NCBI GenBank assembly: GCA_963969595.1
Contig: OZ018410.1
Span: forward strand, 868,001-932,000
DNA length: 64,000 nucleotides
Direction of reading: 5' to 3'
Source of the DNA: Neckera pumila
Taxonomy: Eukaryota > Streptophyta > Bryopsida > Hypnales > Neckeraceae
The notes under the pieces are model-generated. The model searched no databases and was not told where the DNA came from. It saw only the letters and a list, made by a program, of their open reading frames with translations. Positions 24,952 to 36,900 of the stretch are shown here, piece by piece. Each line of letters begins with the position of its first letter. Position 1 is the first letter of the stretch. A program made the translations under genes and the position numbers.

Positions 24952-27195
24952 TTAAATTTAAGTACCGATACTTATAGTAAGTTAAGCTCAGTTTGTGCTT
25001 TGTCTTGTGCTCCTACGAGAGGAGGCTCTAAAATTGACCAGGTTCTAAAATGGAGCCCTAAGTTAAATGTACAATGTATGTACATTTTGTTTTGCAAAGC
25101 CTGCAGCTATGTTCAATCAGTGTAGATTATAGCTAGGGCACCATTTAAGAGTCCTATACCCTTTCAACTTCAAAGTTGGATAACTAATTCCAAAAAGCTT
25201 CAAAAAATATGAAACAATTTGGATTACATGTCTATTCTACCTGCCTTTCAAGGAAAATTCATTGAAAAATATTTCATGATGCTTCACCTCCCCAAAATTT
25301 AGCCAAAACCCTTAGATGGTCAGTTTTTGAGCCGTCTCCTTTAGTGAGCCTATGATGTCCATCTATTGCTTTAGGTTTCTCCTTTGACTTGTTTTTCAAT
25401 TGTCCAATCACCAATGGGCGGTGCACAGAACAATTTAAGCAGCCGTTCTGCCATTGTGTAATTTACTGTAAGGAAACTGACATTAAATCGCACATTTAAG
25501 CAATTTAGCATGATTCAACATGGTTTTCACTATTATATTGGAAAAAAATTGTGGGGTCCCATTGGTAGTCAAAAGGGGATTCTAGATTCTCTTAGAATGT
25601 ATTTTTTGGGCACTGTGTGAATCAACTACGAATTTCCAAAGTGCTGAAAATAGGTGTACCTCCAAGCGATCATAGAGTCATATGAATAGTGGGAGTCCTT
25701 ACCTTTTAGGCAAGAATCTCCGTTGTGCACCCCACTTGGTGCTCGCTCTACTACTGCTTCTTTCCACATGGAAATGATGGAGGGGACTGACGAAGTGGAG
25801 AGACAAGATCAATATTGACAGGACGGGGGGTTCTCAATAGCAGCAGCCACAGTCAAGTGAAGTGCTGTAAAGAGATAATGGATATGAATGTATGAATTTT
25901 AGATGTGATTCTTAGAATCCGCAGATGAGAAATTTTTATCCTTTCCCAACACTGCTCCATACAGCCAAGTGAGAATGAATGGACCTTAAATTACTCGGCA
26001 TGGCTGAATATGGTGCTGCAGTGAGGTTGGTTCCAGTGACAGCCAAACGTGCTCCCCAAAGGAGGGCAGGCAAGTCGAAGTTACGAATGGAAGTAACTTA
26101 CTATGGGGTTCTGGATGCGCATCGGCAATCAGTCCGTCACCGAATCAGAGGCTGCAGGCAACGGGAAGTTTGGGAGTGGGTGTTTAGCTAGGAGAGACAC
26201 GGGTCCCTTTGTCATCCTTAACCCCAACAGGACCCTGAGGAGAGAACGAGTGTCTTTGACCAATTTTTGAAGTTAAATAAAACCTTACCAAATTATTATA
26301 CTCTTTTTAATAGTATATATTTTTTTGGATTTTTTTTTTTTTTTAAGTTTCGTTTTAGTTTCAAAAAACGGATTTTGAAAATGATTGATTATGAATTTTC
26401 TATTCAAGATTTTGTGCATGGGGTCCATTGCAATCTTGACTTTTTGTAGTGTTGAGGGCTCTTGGGAATGAGCCTCAAATACACTAGATCTTTGAAAAAA
26501 AATCACATTAGAAATTCATTTAAAAAAATTGTAAAGTAGATTTTGAGAAGTCATAAATTGATTGGGGTTATGCATGTTACGCCCTTTAACCTTGTATTTT
26601 TTGGTGACCAACTTTTTAGATTTGATATGTGAAAAGAGGATTAAAAGACTTCAAATCACTTTCATAGTTTTAACACCCTCATGATCAAACATTATAATCT
26701 TTCAATCCGTAAGATATATTGTTGTGTTTTCTTTTTTAATGTGATCTCTAATATTTCTAGTTTGATTTATATGGTTACAATTCAGAAAGAATTGATACAA
26801 CTTATAAAAAATTTGGCTTTTTGTTCAACTTAGAGTCACATTCCTAGAAGCTCAAAAAATTCTAGGGTCATTTTGGGGTTAAAAAGGGACTTCTGTAGTG
26901 AACAAAATTGACTTATATGCCTCCTCAACCAACTCCAATCTTTGAATTAACTAATAAATCCCTCCCAGTTACTCCTCATTTAACAAAGCATAGTACCTTC
27001 CAAACATGAAGGAGGACCATTGCCTGGTCATACAATATTATGCATGTAGTTGATGTGGCAATAGTTTGTAAGGTAAAGATGGCAATTTTAGACTATTTTT
27101 ATCTATATTTTTGTAATTATGATTCATACTTCACTATAACAGAAAACATTTGACAAATCCTTAGCCCTCACTTGAATGGATTTGAGAAAATGCAC
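24952..27195. other. Intergenic; contains an uninterrupted ~280-bp repeat (25440-25720)
   Basis: No gene is recognised. The segment 25440-25720 is a dispersed repeat also present at about 28190-29370 (interrupted) and 47213-47480. It contains the single TTAA (25496-25499) that corresponds to the insertion site of the piggyBac-like copy at 28222. The frame at 25979-26191 is short and resembles no family. Confidence 0.6.
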
Positions 27196-28014
27196 TTAAC
27201 CCCTAAGTGCTTAAGCCTTTCCAAGTGTGTTCTTTCTATGAAAAAAGAGCATGGACTTATAGTTATCCCCAATGACGCAAATTGTTTTTTTTTCAAAATC
27301 TAACCTTATAGATGTTTAAAGAGCTAGCTTATTAGTATATATACCAGATTTGAGTGCAAAATTGCATAGGAGTTGTGAGATCATAACAAGAGAAATGTAT
27401 GTTTTCTATTTTTAGTATGCTGCCCCTCCCCACAATGTTTGAGAAATTTGCATATAAATTTTTTTGGAAATTGGAGGTGACAATGAACAACTACAAATTA
27501 TGTTAGCACACTAAAATACACATTCAAAAAACTTGATTTCACATGAAAAGCTATCAAACTCATTACACAATCCACCTTGCAATTGTTGAAATGCAATTTT
27601 TTTTATAAGTAGAATTGCAAATAACTCCAAATCAACACTTGCATGTTTAAATTTTCAATGGTGAAAATCATGAAAACACTTTACTCTTTCCATTGGAACC
27701 ATTTTCAAAGCAAATGAATAGGTAGAACTTTTTAGATCTCAATTCAAGTAAAATTGGCAAGCTTTGCTTAAAGCCAAGAAATCAAATAAAATTTGTAAGC
27801 TTTACTCTTCCTCAATGAGACATATATGCTTTTGAAGACCTCTTAAAAATCAAATATTTACCTTTTTTAGTGAAGAAAGAAAGTTTTCAATAGTTAACCT
27901 TCAATACTGTCCGTGACAAAATTTTAACCGGTCAAAGGAATTTAACTGCCCGTACCAAATGAGCCTGAAATTTTGGAGCGACCATATGTGGTCGCTCAGG
28001 CAGTTAGGGGTTAA
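27196..28014 (+). mobile_element. TTAA-family element, divergent subfamily, 819 bp
   Basis: The left end is TTAACCCCTAAGTGCTTAAG and the right end CAGTTAGGGGTTAA, both with TTAA. Body sequence differs from copy 1. The position just inside the right end still holds a hairpin, here with arms GAGCGACCA and TGGTCGCTC. No ORF of note. Confidence 0.65.
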
Positions 28015-28221
28015 AGAAGGGTCCATATTGGCTTGAGGTAGGTCAATTTTTTTGCAATAGATCGCCAAACAAAACAAAATTGGTGGAGACTGGGATGTCG
28101 GATCCAATGCAGGCACGCCACCAGGTTATTTGGAACTGCAACGCAGCAAATATGGCCTTGCACTCCACATTTTCCTTTGTTTTTGTTGACTACTAAGGTA
28201 ACTGCACCTTAAATTGCACAA

Positions 28222-29143
28222 TTAACCCCTAAAGGACCATTGTCCCTTCGGGGGACAAATGGGATTTTGGGCAGGTACCTATGGGCTGAATTTTTGTTGT
28301 GATTTTTTGAAACTTCTTTTGAAGATAGATAAACTGATAAGCTTTGTGGGAATATAATTTTTTTTCAATTGGTGTCGGGAGAAAAAGTTATGCCCAAATA
28401 AGCTCAAAACAGGGGAGAAGGGGCAGCAAAAAAAATTTGCAAAAAGTTTATTTATTTTTTTAAATTTTTTTTCCTTATAGATTATAGTTTTGCCTACTTG
28501 GGAAGCTTTGATTCACTTCATTTGGATGTTTTATGAGAAAGTTATGAACAATCTTGTTTTTCGGGCAATTAGAGCATCTTCTTGAAAAAAATAACTTGTA
28601 GGATTCCTTTTGGAATGCAATTTTTGCAATTTTTCATAAAAAAAAGTGCCACATGGTCTAGTTTTCTTGCTAGAACGATCTCACCATTGGGATTAGTGCA
28701 TTTTAATTCCATCTAAGAGATATTAGATTTTCCTTCTATCTTGTACTATCTTCTACTTAACAATTTTCTTAAGAATAATAATTAAGTTTTTTTGAGTTTC
28801 TTTTTTTTCCCTAGACTCTCAACTCAATTCTCCACTATAAATATTTAAAGCTCAAAACTCTGTAGTGCAAAAACTTTAAGTTAAAAATGTTCAAAGTCAA
28901 AAAATCTAGTCCCACAATGTGCTGAAAATCTTGTTTTTTTCACTTTAAACGCAGATATCTTGCAATCTGTCTGGTCAAAAATTTTGAAATTTTTTCTACA
29001 TATTTTCATACTAGTTAGGTATAAGATCTTATAGTCTTATGTGAAAAAAAATCAATTTTTAGATTTTTTTTACTCTTTGCTCTAGAAATGGCAATTTTGA
29101 GATTATTTTGGCAGAAAAAAGGCCTTGGTCCTTTAGGGGTTAA
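28222..29143 (-). mobile_element. piggyBac-like element copy 3, 922 bp, identical 18-bp ends
   Basis: Both ends read TTAACCCCTAAAGGACCA in inverted orientation without mismatch. The hairpin end (TTGTCCCTTCGGGGGACAA) is on the left, so the orientation is opposite to copy 1. It interrupts a dispersed repeat whose halves are at about 28190-28221 and 29144-29370. The intact relative at 25440-25720 shows one TTAA at this point. Confidence 0.8.
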
Positions 29144-29445
29144 GCAATTTAGCCTGATTCAGCATGGTTTTCACTATTATATTGAATTCTCTTTTGTGGG
29201 GTCCCATTGGTAGTCAAAAGAGGATTCTAGATTTTGTAAGAATGTATTTTTTGGACACCGTGTGAATAAACTGCGAATTTCCAAAGTGTTGAGAATAGGT
29301 ATACCCAAAAGCGATCATAAAGTCATATGAATAGTGGGAGTACATTTTAGGCAAGAATATCCACTGTACGATTTTAGGAACCGTGCAATTTTAGTTGTAG
29401 TTACCTTATTCACTAGAAAGCTTGTCAACTATACATAGAATTTCG

Positions 29446-29553
29446 CTAAATCCGTCCCACAAAGGTGGAACTAGCAGGGTAAATTAGGAATTCTTGGGGG
29501 TAAAAGTAAAAAAAAAACCCTATGATTGAGCCGTGTCTAGGGATTCTTTCTAG

Positions 29554-29586
<33 letters not shown>

Positions 29587-29719
29587 CTAATTTGGACCCT
29601 TTGATTGCAAATATGAATTCAAAATTTGCAATTTTTTTTTTGTGGCAAATAAAAAATTCTAGAGTTTTCCCCCAGGGTAGATCCAGCTTGCTGGTCCCAC
29701 CTTTGTGGGACAAATTTAG
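29446..29719. mobile_element. Foldback/MITE with a 32-C homopolymer in the loop
   Basis: The outer arms are CTAAATCCGTCCCACAAAGG at 29446 and, inverted, CTAAATTTGTCCCACAAAGG ending at 29719, with weaker pairing continuing inward. The central part contains an unbroken run of 32 C (29554-29585). No target duplication was established. Poly-G frames read on the other strand are artefacts. Confidence 0.65.
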
Positions 29720-32700
29720 TGTCCTGCCTGCACATAGCAACTTGGGGTGCTGTTTCCAATCTTAGCTGGAACAAATCTAAATAAAAGCTTAGAATTTGTT
29801 TTTTCAAGGTTGGGAACAATAAGGTTATGACACATGTTCCAAAATAGTGAGCAAAAGAGCAATTCTTGATAGATTGAAATTGAAAGAGTCTAAAGATTGG
29901 CAATGGGTCATGAGTACTTTTTGATTCCCAAAATTCATAGTAATTTCAACTTTGGGAATAAAATTATGAAAAGATTTCAATCCCCATATTTCCTATCTTT
30001 TTACATGCGAAAAAATTTTCTTCGTCATAAATTGTTCATGATCTACTGGAAAATCCCTTAAAAAATCAACAATGGGTGCTTCTACCTTAACCACATACCG
30101 AAAGCCCCCATTTGAGAGCCATTGAGGACTATTGCCTAGCAACGTCACAGTTGGGTACGGTCATGTACAGGAATTGAACTGAGCAAGGACCTAATGTGAC
30201 CGTTAATCCCTAATGGACAGTTGTCTGTTGAATAGACAATGGAAATTTTGGGTAGGTTCCTATGAAGTCAATTTTGGTCGGATGTTTGCAGAATTTTGAC
30301 ATAAGGTGTGTATATGTACCCCCTTGCTAAAGTCTAATTTTTTTTCCCAATTGGGTACTCGAATAAAAAATTATGCTGCCCTAAACTTTTTTGGCAGCTC
30401 GGGCAGTGTGGGAGTATTTGGAGAATCTTTTGCAAAAAAGCTCATCAACTCTTGAAATTTGCCATGCATGTAATTTTACATGATATAAGATGCAAATGTA
30501 AAAAAAGAAGAAGCATACGTATAGGTATATACCTACAACTAGGTTCAAGGCTTGTAGACATGTCTATGCAACCGTGCACTAGCATTGTTGGTTGACTGGT
30601 CCTTGAGCACAATTTACAACTCCCAAAGAAGGGGTTGCTACTTCAAGATTCATTGAAAAAGTCTTGTAGTTAGTGCCTCATCAATTCCAATAGACAACAT
30701 GCTCTTCTTCCATGACCTAGAGAGACACAACAATTCAATTTTTTTTTTTGAAGTTGAAAATAGGATATTATATAACGGCTTGGCATTAGGACAATTGAAC
30801 ACGGAAAAGCTCTAACATTCAAAAATGCTCTACACTTGTCCCACCTTGTGCAGTTACTAAGGTAAGATGCTCTAAAAACAACTATTTAAGGGTTGGTCTG
30901 CCTTTTTTCGTAGGTTTGCATGAATATAAATATTTTTCACTCATTTTTCAGAAAAAGAAGAATGGATGCCAAATGTAATACAAGTGGTTTCATCTATTTT
31001 GAAGCATTTTTGAATTAGTTATGAATTTCCTAAGAATTCTATTGTAGGTACCTATTTGTGACCCTAGGTCTTCCAAAATGCGTCCACTTACAATTTCTAA
31101 AGTGATTTGAGGAAATCAAGGCTAGTGATTGGCTCTTGCAATAAATACCACATTTTTTTATGGATTCAATCAATGACTAAAGTGGTCCTTTTAAATGACC
31201 ACCTCACATCCATTCTGTACCATTTTGAAGAAGTTGGTCGCTTTTAAAGGAGACTACCTAAGACACATTTAGCATCTTCCAATTGAGGGCATCTCCCCTA
31301 AAGTCTGAAGGAAATCAAAGGGAAATTATCCGTGTTTTCCTTGCTTACAAGAATACAGCTCGAATGTTTTTCCAATCCCGTTTCCAATGGTGTTAATTTT
31401 ATGCTTGGATGAGGAATCATGTGCAAATATATAGGTAGCAAGACTTTTTGGGATTTTCCAAGGAAAACTTACAAACTTATAATTTATAGAATTCTCAAGA
31501 TACTTTGTACACTTACAAAAATTGCCAAAGCTAATTGAGGAATCAAAGATTTTAATTTTTTTTTAAATATTTTTAGGTACAAGTGATACATTTGCATAAA
31601 ATAAAATTTCAAAGTTTTAAAACATTTTTTGAATTTTTTATAAATTCAATCAAACTTACTAGTAATAGAAAGTTTTAATGGGTACTTGCAAGAAAACACT
31701 TGTACTATTTTTTGTCACACATTGCGGGCTGATTATTTTTTTGGCCATAACTTTTACAACCTGGTTCCAAATGATTCAAAATTCATAAGCAAGGTATTGA
31801 TGACTATTTTACTCCTTGCATGATTTTCTTGAAACTTTTAGAAAATGTTTTACTATTGAAGAATAGCCCCCGATACTATGTCACACTTTCCAATTTGGAG
31901 GTTTTAGTACTATTTAGTACCCCAAAAAAGAATTAATTTCAAGCTGAAATTTAGAGGGAATGGTCTTTTAGTATACTTGTAGCTATTGCCTAAAGGTGTT
32001 CTAAAAATAGTTAATTATACGTGGTGTGGAAGTCCACAAAGTGTGCTTCTTTTTGCTTGCACTGTAAAACATATAATATATTATTTTGGTGGTTTTTTTG
32101 GAGAATGACCATCTCTATAGAGTTGTTACAAATGACCAATTTTTATTTTATTAATTTATTTTCCTATTTTTAACTAATTAAAACATTATAATATCTATTT
32201 TCTTGAGATTTGGCACTTTTCTAGTTCTTCTATTTAGAGAATTCTTTTATGCATTTCCTTTGGTGGTTACCTTCATCATAAAGGTGTGTAAATTAGTCAT
32301 AATTTTTCTTAAAACTAAAAACTAATTTTTGAATTTTAAAGTAATATTTTGACTTTCTGTGATTTTTTTTGTGTTGCTCGCCAAACTCCATTTTTGCTTA
32401 TTGTGCCATAACTTTTGCTCCCAAGCATCAATTAAAATAAAAATTATATATTCACAAAACTCTTGCAAAAATACAGAACCTCAAAAAATTCCAAAAAATA
32501 TCACTAAATAATTGAGACAGTAGGAACCTGCCCGGACCCAAATTATCCTCCGAGGGGACAAATGGTTTTTTAGGGGTTAAATGAGTTATTTTCAACTCTC
32601 TTGTCTTTCACTGAGTACAAAAAGGGCTTCATTTCAAAATCTTCTTTTTAAAATCTTCTTTTTCAAAGTGCGATGCCTTTTTTTTCTATTGGCCTAAATA

Positions 32701-33993
32701 AATCTTCAATTTGTGTGGTCAAATAATCTGAATTTTTTTAGGTGCTCATTCTCAATGTGAACTACAAGATCCTATGGTTACATTCTATCTGATCTCAGGA
32801 AAAATGAGCAAATAAATTGCTCATGTTCTTGGTAGTTTTCATCAAGCAATAAAGGGGCATTGAAGTTGCTTTCTTGGTTTTTTCTCTTGTGTGTGATAAC
32901 TTGTTTTAACTTACTTAACTTACTTCTAATTCAGAGGGAGCCACATTTGATTGCTTTAAATATCCCAAGATTGCTTTGAAAACTTGTGGCAGTTTTTGAG
33001 TTGCAGTGGTGTAACTTACTAGCGGTTGTCACGCATCCTTGGAGAATGGGATTTCTATGAAGTTAGAGAAATTTGTGAGAGAAAGGAGGAGCCAATGACG
33101 AGCCGTTCTGCTTGGAGGATGTGTGACACCCCTTTCTGGAGTTCAGAGCGTGGAGAATGAAAATGCGAGAATGGAATAACTCACGCTACTTTCACGGATC
33201 CAATCCTAGCACAACGATGAAGTGGACAAGATACCGGCAACGGGATGAAATTCTGGCAGCGGAAGGGTGAAACTACATAGCGCAAGATCAAAAATTCTCG
33301 GAGAAAATTCTTCAAGCCCAATTCTTCACCTGCGGAGGAGAAAGGTTGCCCACAATTCTTGGAGAATGAGACCCCACCTGCCCCGTGCAGCCACTGATAC
33401 GATATCAGTGCCGCGTGCCAATTCTCCGAGAATTTTTGCAGATTGAAGGATGATGTGTGACAGCCCCTACTGTTCAGTGCAGTCCCTTGCATTTGGGAGA
33501 ACGGAAGGTGGTCTGTCCATTGGGTGTCCATAACGGAAGTTCAGTGCGAGTGCCGGGCGTCCTCTGGCAGTCTGATGAGGAAATGGACGGGGGAAATGGG
33601 AGATTGGTCGCGGCGGGTTCTTAGGGAGGGAGGCAGGCAGGCAGGCAGGGGAATGATCATGCCATCACTTTGAGATGGACAGTGAGAGCGAGGCAGACCA
33701 TTCCGAATTTCAAACCAGCTTTGAACGAAGTTCACGAAGACTAATTAGTGAAGTTTAAGCTGTTTGTGGAGCACGTCTGCGGGCCTGCGGGCGTACCTTT
33801 GCTGCAGGGCGGAGAGGACTGAGAGGACTGAGGGCCACTCCAGCCCAGCGCTTCTGTTATCCATCCCTTCCTGCCTTCAGTTCTGGGTCCCCGGCCTTCG
33901 TCCTTTTCGGAGCAAGCTCCGTTAGTCTAGGCCAGACAGATCCAGTCGAGCCAGGGCGGAGCTGCTGCGGGCCGCTGAAGGTGGCCCATTCCG
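29720..33993. other. Intergenic and promoter-side region; TE debris, no gene recognised
   Basis: At 30203 a TTAATCCCTAATGGACAG end with an inner TTGTCT..AGACAA hairpin looks like a diverged TTAA-family left end with no paired right end nearby. About 30930-31260 matches, in reverse, about 42050-42390. From about 33000 the base composition rises in GC towards the amidohydrolase start. An inverted pair CAAAAATTCTCGGAGAA (33288) and TTCTCCGAGAATTTTTG (33423), a CAGG repeat (33626-33650) and a GC-rich leader follow. The frame at 33181-33531 (-) is not recognised. Confidence 0.45.
32340..32580 (+). mobile_element. piggyBac-like element, 3' fragment
   Basis: About 240 bp match the right part of the element at 15017-15947, from TTTTGACTTTCTGTGATTTT to ATGGTTTTTTAGGGGTTAA with TTAA at 32577-32580. 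The internal hairpin is weakened (ATTATCCTCCGAGGGGACAA). The left part is missing. Confidence 0.7.
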
Positions 33994-36900
33994 ATGGGGC
34001 AGAAACAGCGCCGACTGTGTTGCCAAATGAAGCTCATGGTCACCGTAGGCGTGCTCATCGTTTTCCTGCCGTCGTGCTTATTCGTTCCAGGTTAGTGACG
34101 AGGAGTCCAAGCTGCCATTGTCTCCCCAATTAGGGTTCCCACGGGTCAGTGTTCTTCTTTCTAGGATAGAGTTTCGCTGACTTTCGCTGACTTTCGCTGA
34201 CTTTCGCCTAGAGTTGCTGAAAATGGGAAAGGATTTTGACTGATTCGAAGAAGTGGTGCATCGCAAGCCTGGATGGATGACTTTACTCGTGGACCTATTG
34301 CTTGATAATGAATGATGTGGCCCTGATGGTGATGGTGGGGTTGCACTGACATGGGGGCATGGCGGGCCTGCGATCAGAGACGTACCGAGAGCTCGCCAGA
34401 TTCTTTCTGAGACGGGGGAATGGGGCGGCCGTGGAGACTGCTGATGTTCTGTTTGTGAATGCGACCATCTGGACGGGGGATGCGAGGCAGCCATGGGCGC
34501 AGTCGATGGCCGTTGCCAAGGGCCGAATCTTGAGCCTTGGCAATTCTTCCGAGATGCAGGTGCATGCCGTAGCATATTTTGTGTAATGGCATTGGGCTCT
34601 TCTCCGTCAGCATGTGTTGTGGGGTTGCGTGCGCAGAGTTTTGTAACTTGGTAATATAGTGTATAACAAGAAAAGTACTTGTGAGTGGTTCTTCTTCCAG
34701 ACAGCACTGGTGGCGGCCATTGGTCTTCATACAAAGGTTGTGGACCTGGAGGGCAAGTTTGTCACCCCCGGGCTCATTGATTCGCATGTCCACTTTATCA
34801 GTGGAGGCCTCCAGGTATGTATGCGGTCTACACTATTTGGAGGTGCGATTTGATGATCTTTTGGTTTCAGCTTCATAAACACGCATGTTGGGTATGGTTG
34901 TTGAGGATTGCAAATTGGGATGGTTCACTTTTTCCGGTCTGATTACGTTTCATTTTCCATTCTAGATATCTGTGTCGGTCTGTTTCTTGGCCGCAGTTTC
35001 CTCCTAGATGCTAATTGTTGTGTCTCTCTCATTGGACTAAACAATGCAATCTCAATATTCATAACGAACTTAAACGCATTCAGTTTACTTTAAGCTCGCC
35101 TTTATGAAGTTTACATACTATATCTGCACTATTAGAAGGCCCTCGAATCTCTGGCACATGAAGTTGAGTTCTAACGTAGTGTAGAGCCTAATTTGTGTGT
35201 GTGTGTGTGTGTGTGTGTGGGGTGCAAAGGATAGATGACTTATGTTCAGCTTGGAACTGCTCACAGCCGTGCTGAATTTACAAATAGACTCAAGCTTGCT
35301 GCTCAAGGTGATCACTTCGTTGTACGTTTGGCTTGTCTCAATCTTGGACGTGATAAGTTGACCTTGTATATAGTCTGGTGGTAGTGGCAGCTTCAGAGCA
35401 GCACAAGCCCAATTGAGCGACCAGATTTAAAGTAATGGTAATGGAAGAGAATATTATTTATATTGTTCTGACCAAATGTCAAACATTGGCGGATCCGGGC
35501 TCATTCCGGATGCTACGGTTTTCTGACAGGGATGAAGAAAGGAAAATGGATAATCGGAGTTAATTGGAATCATGAAAATTGGGGCGGTGAGATGCCCGAA
35601 GCTGCTTGGATTGATGCTCCTAATCACCCTGTGAGTTTTAAACCAATTCACCATGATTTGGGTGGTTGAATTAGGGTAGACTCTGCATTCTGCTCCTAGA
35701 GTGATTTGAGGTGCTTTCTACTGTAATGCATTAATGACGGCGGTACTAATCCCTCGCCGGATATCGAAGTCCTGCTGTCAGCTGCTGTTTGGATGCATAT
35801 CAATCGGGCAGAATCGCATTACTTTGAAGTCATATACTCTCCGTTACCATTGTAATGATGTATCGCTTCGGACCTAAGTTTCAGAGTTTTGCTCAAGGCA
35901 TCACTAGTAATACTCACTGCATACTGACGAGCACGGGGTAGCCCACAAAATCTCGAGATGCTGAACATCTGGTATGGCAGGTCGTTGCATGTCGACTAGA
36001 CGGGCATACGTGTGTTGTCAATCCGATTGCTTTGGCTTTAGCAGGCATTCATCGTGACACACCAGAACCTCCAGGAGGCATCATTGTGAAGGGTCATACT
36101 GGAGGTATAGTCTCAAATTGAATCAGACGTGTGTTGTCCAGATTATACGAAATCCACCAAATTTTGTAACCTTTTCTCTGAGTCTTTGGGTTTCTCATAC
36201 AGTAGTCCTGCTCGACTTGACACACCTCCTCAGTAATGTTTTGTCGTCTGCAGATCCAACGGGGCTGTTGATCGATTCGGCATTGACGTACGTGCAAAAG
36301 TGTATTCCGCAACCGTCTGTAGAACAGAGGAGGGCTGCATATATGAGGGCGAGTGAACTGGCATTAAGGAATGGGGTAACCTCTGTAGTTGACTTTGGAA
36401 GACTCACACCGATGGGACCACCTCAGCAGCCTTGGGACGATCTTAAGGGTACCAAGTCTCGTCCGATTGTCATCGTTGCTATTGTTGTATTGCCCGATCA
36501 TTTTGTCGTATAATTTGATCAAGCCTGAGCTATGGTTGTCAGTAATCTACTTATTTAGGTTTAGATTCAGCTAGCAGTTCCTTATTAATAGCAAGATGTT
36601 TACATTTCAGAGTGTTGTTAACTGCTTCCAGGGGAGTAATGGTGGTTAGAACTGTCAGTTTGAAATCTGCAATCCTGATTGACTTATTGGAAGTTAATGT
36701 TTTCTCCACCGACATCATCATGTTCACGTGGGCTTCGTAGCTAAAAACTCTTTTTATCTTTCTCAGATGTCTACTTGTGGGCTGATGCGGCTGGGCTTAT
36801 GAGAGTGAGAGTGACTGCCTTCTATCCCCTTGAGATCTGGCCCACAGTTGCGGTATGTATCCTGAACGGAGCATGCTACTTTCACGTGCCTATACGTAAC

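Noticed and set aside
29537..29903. Gly-run frame over the poly-C tract
   Set aside because: Artefact of the homopolymer.
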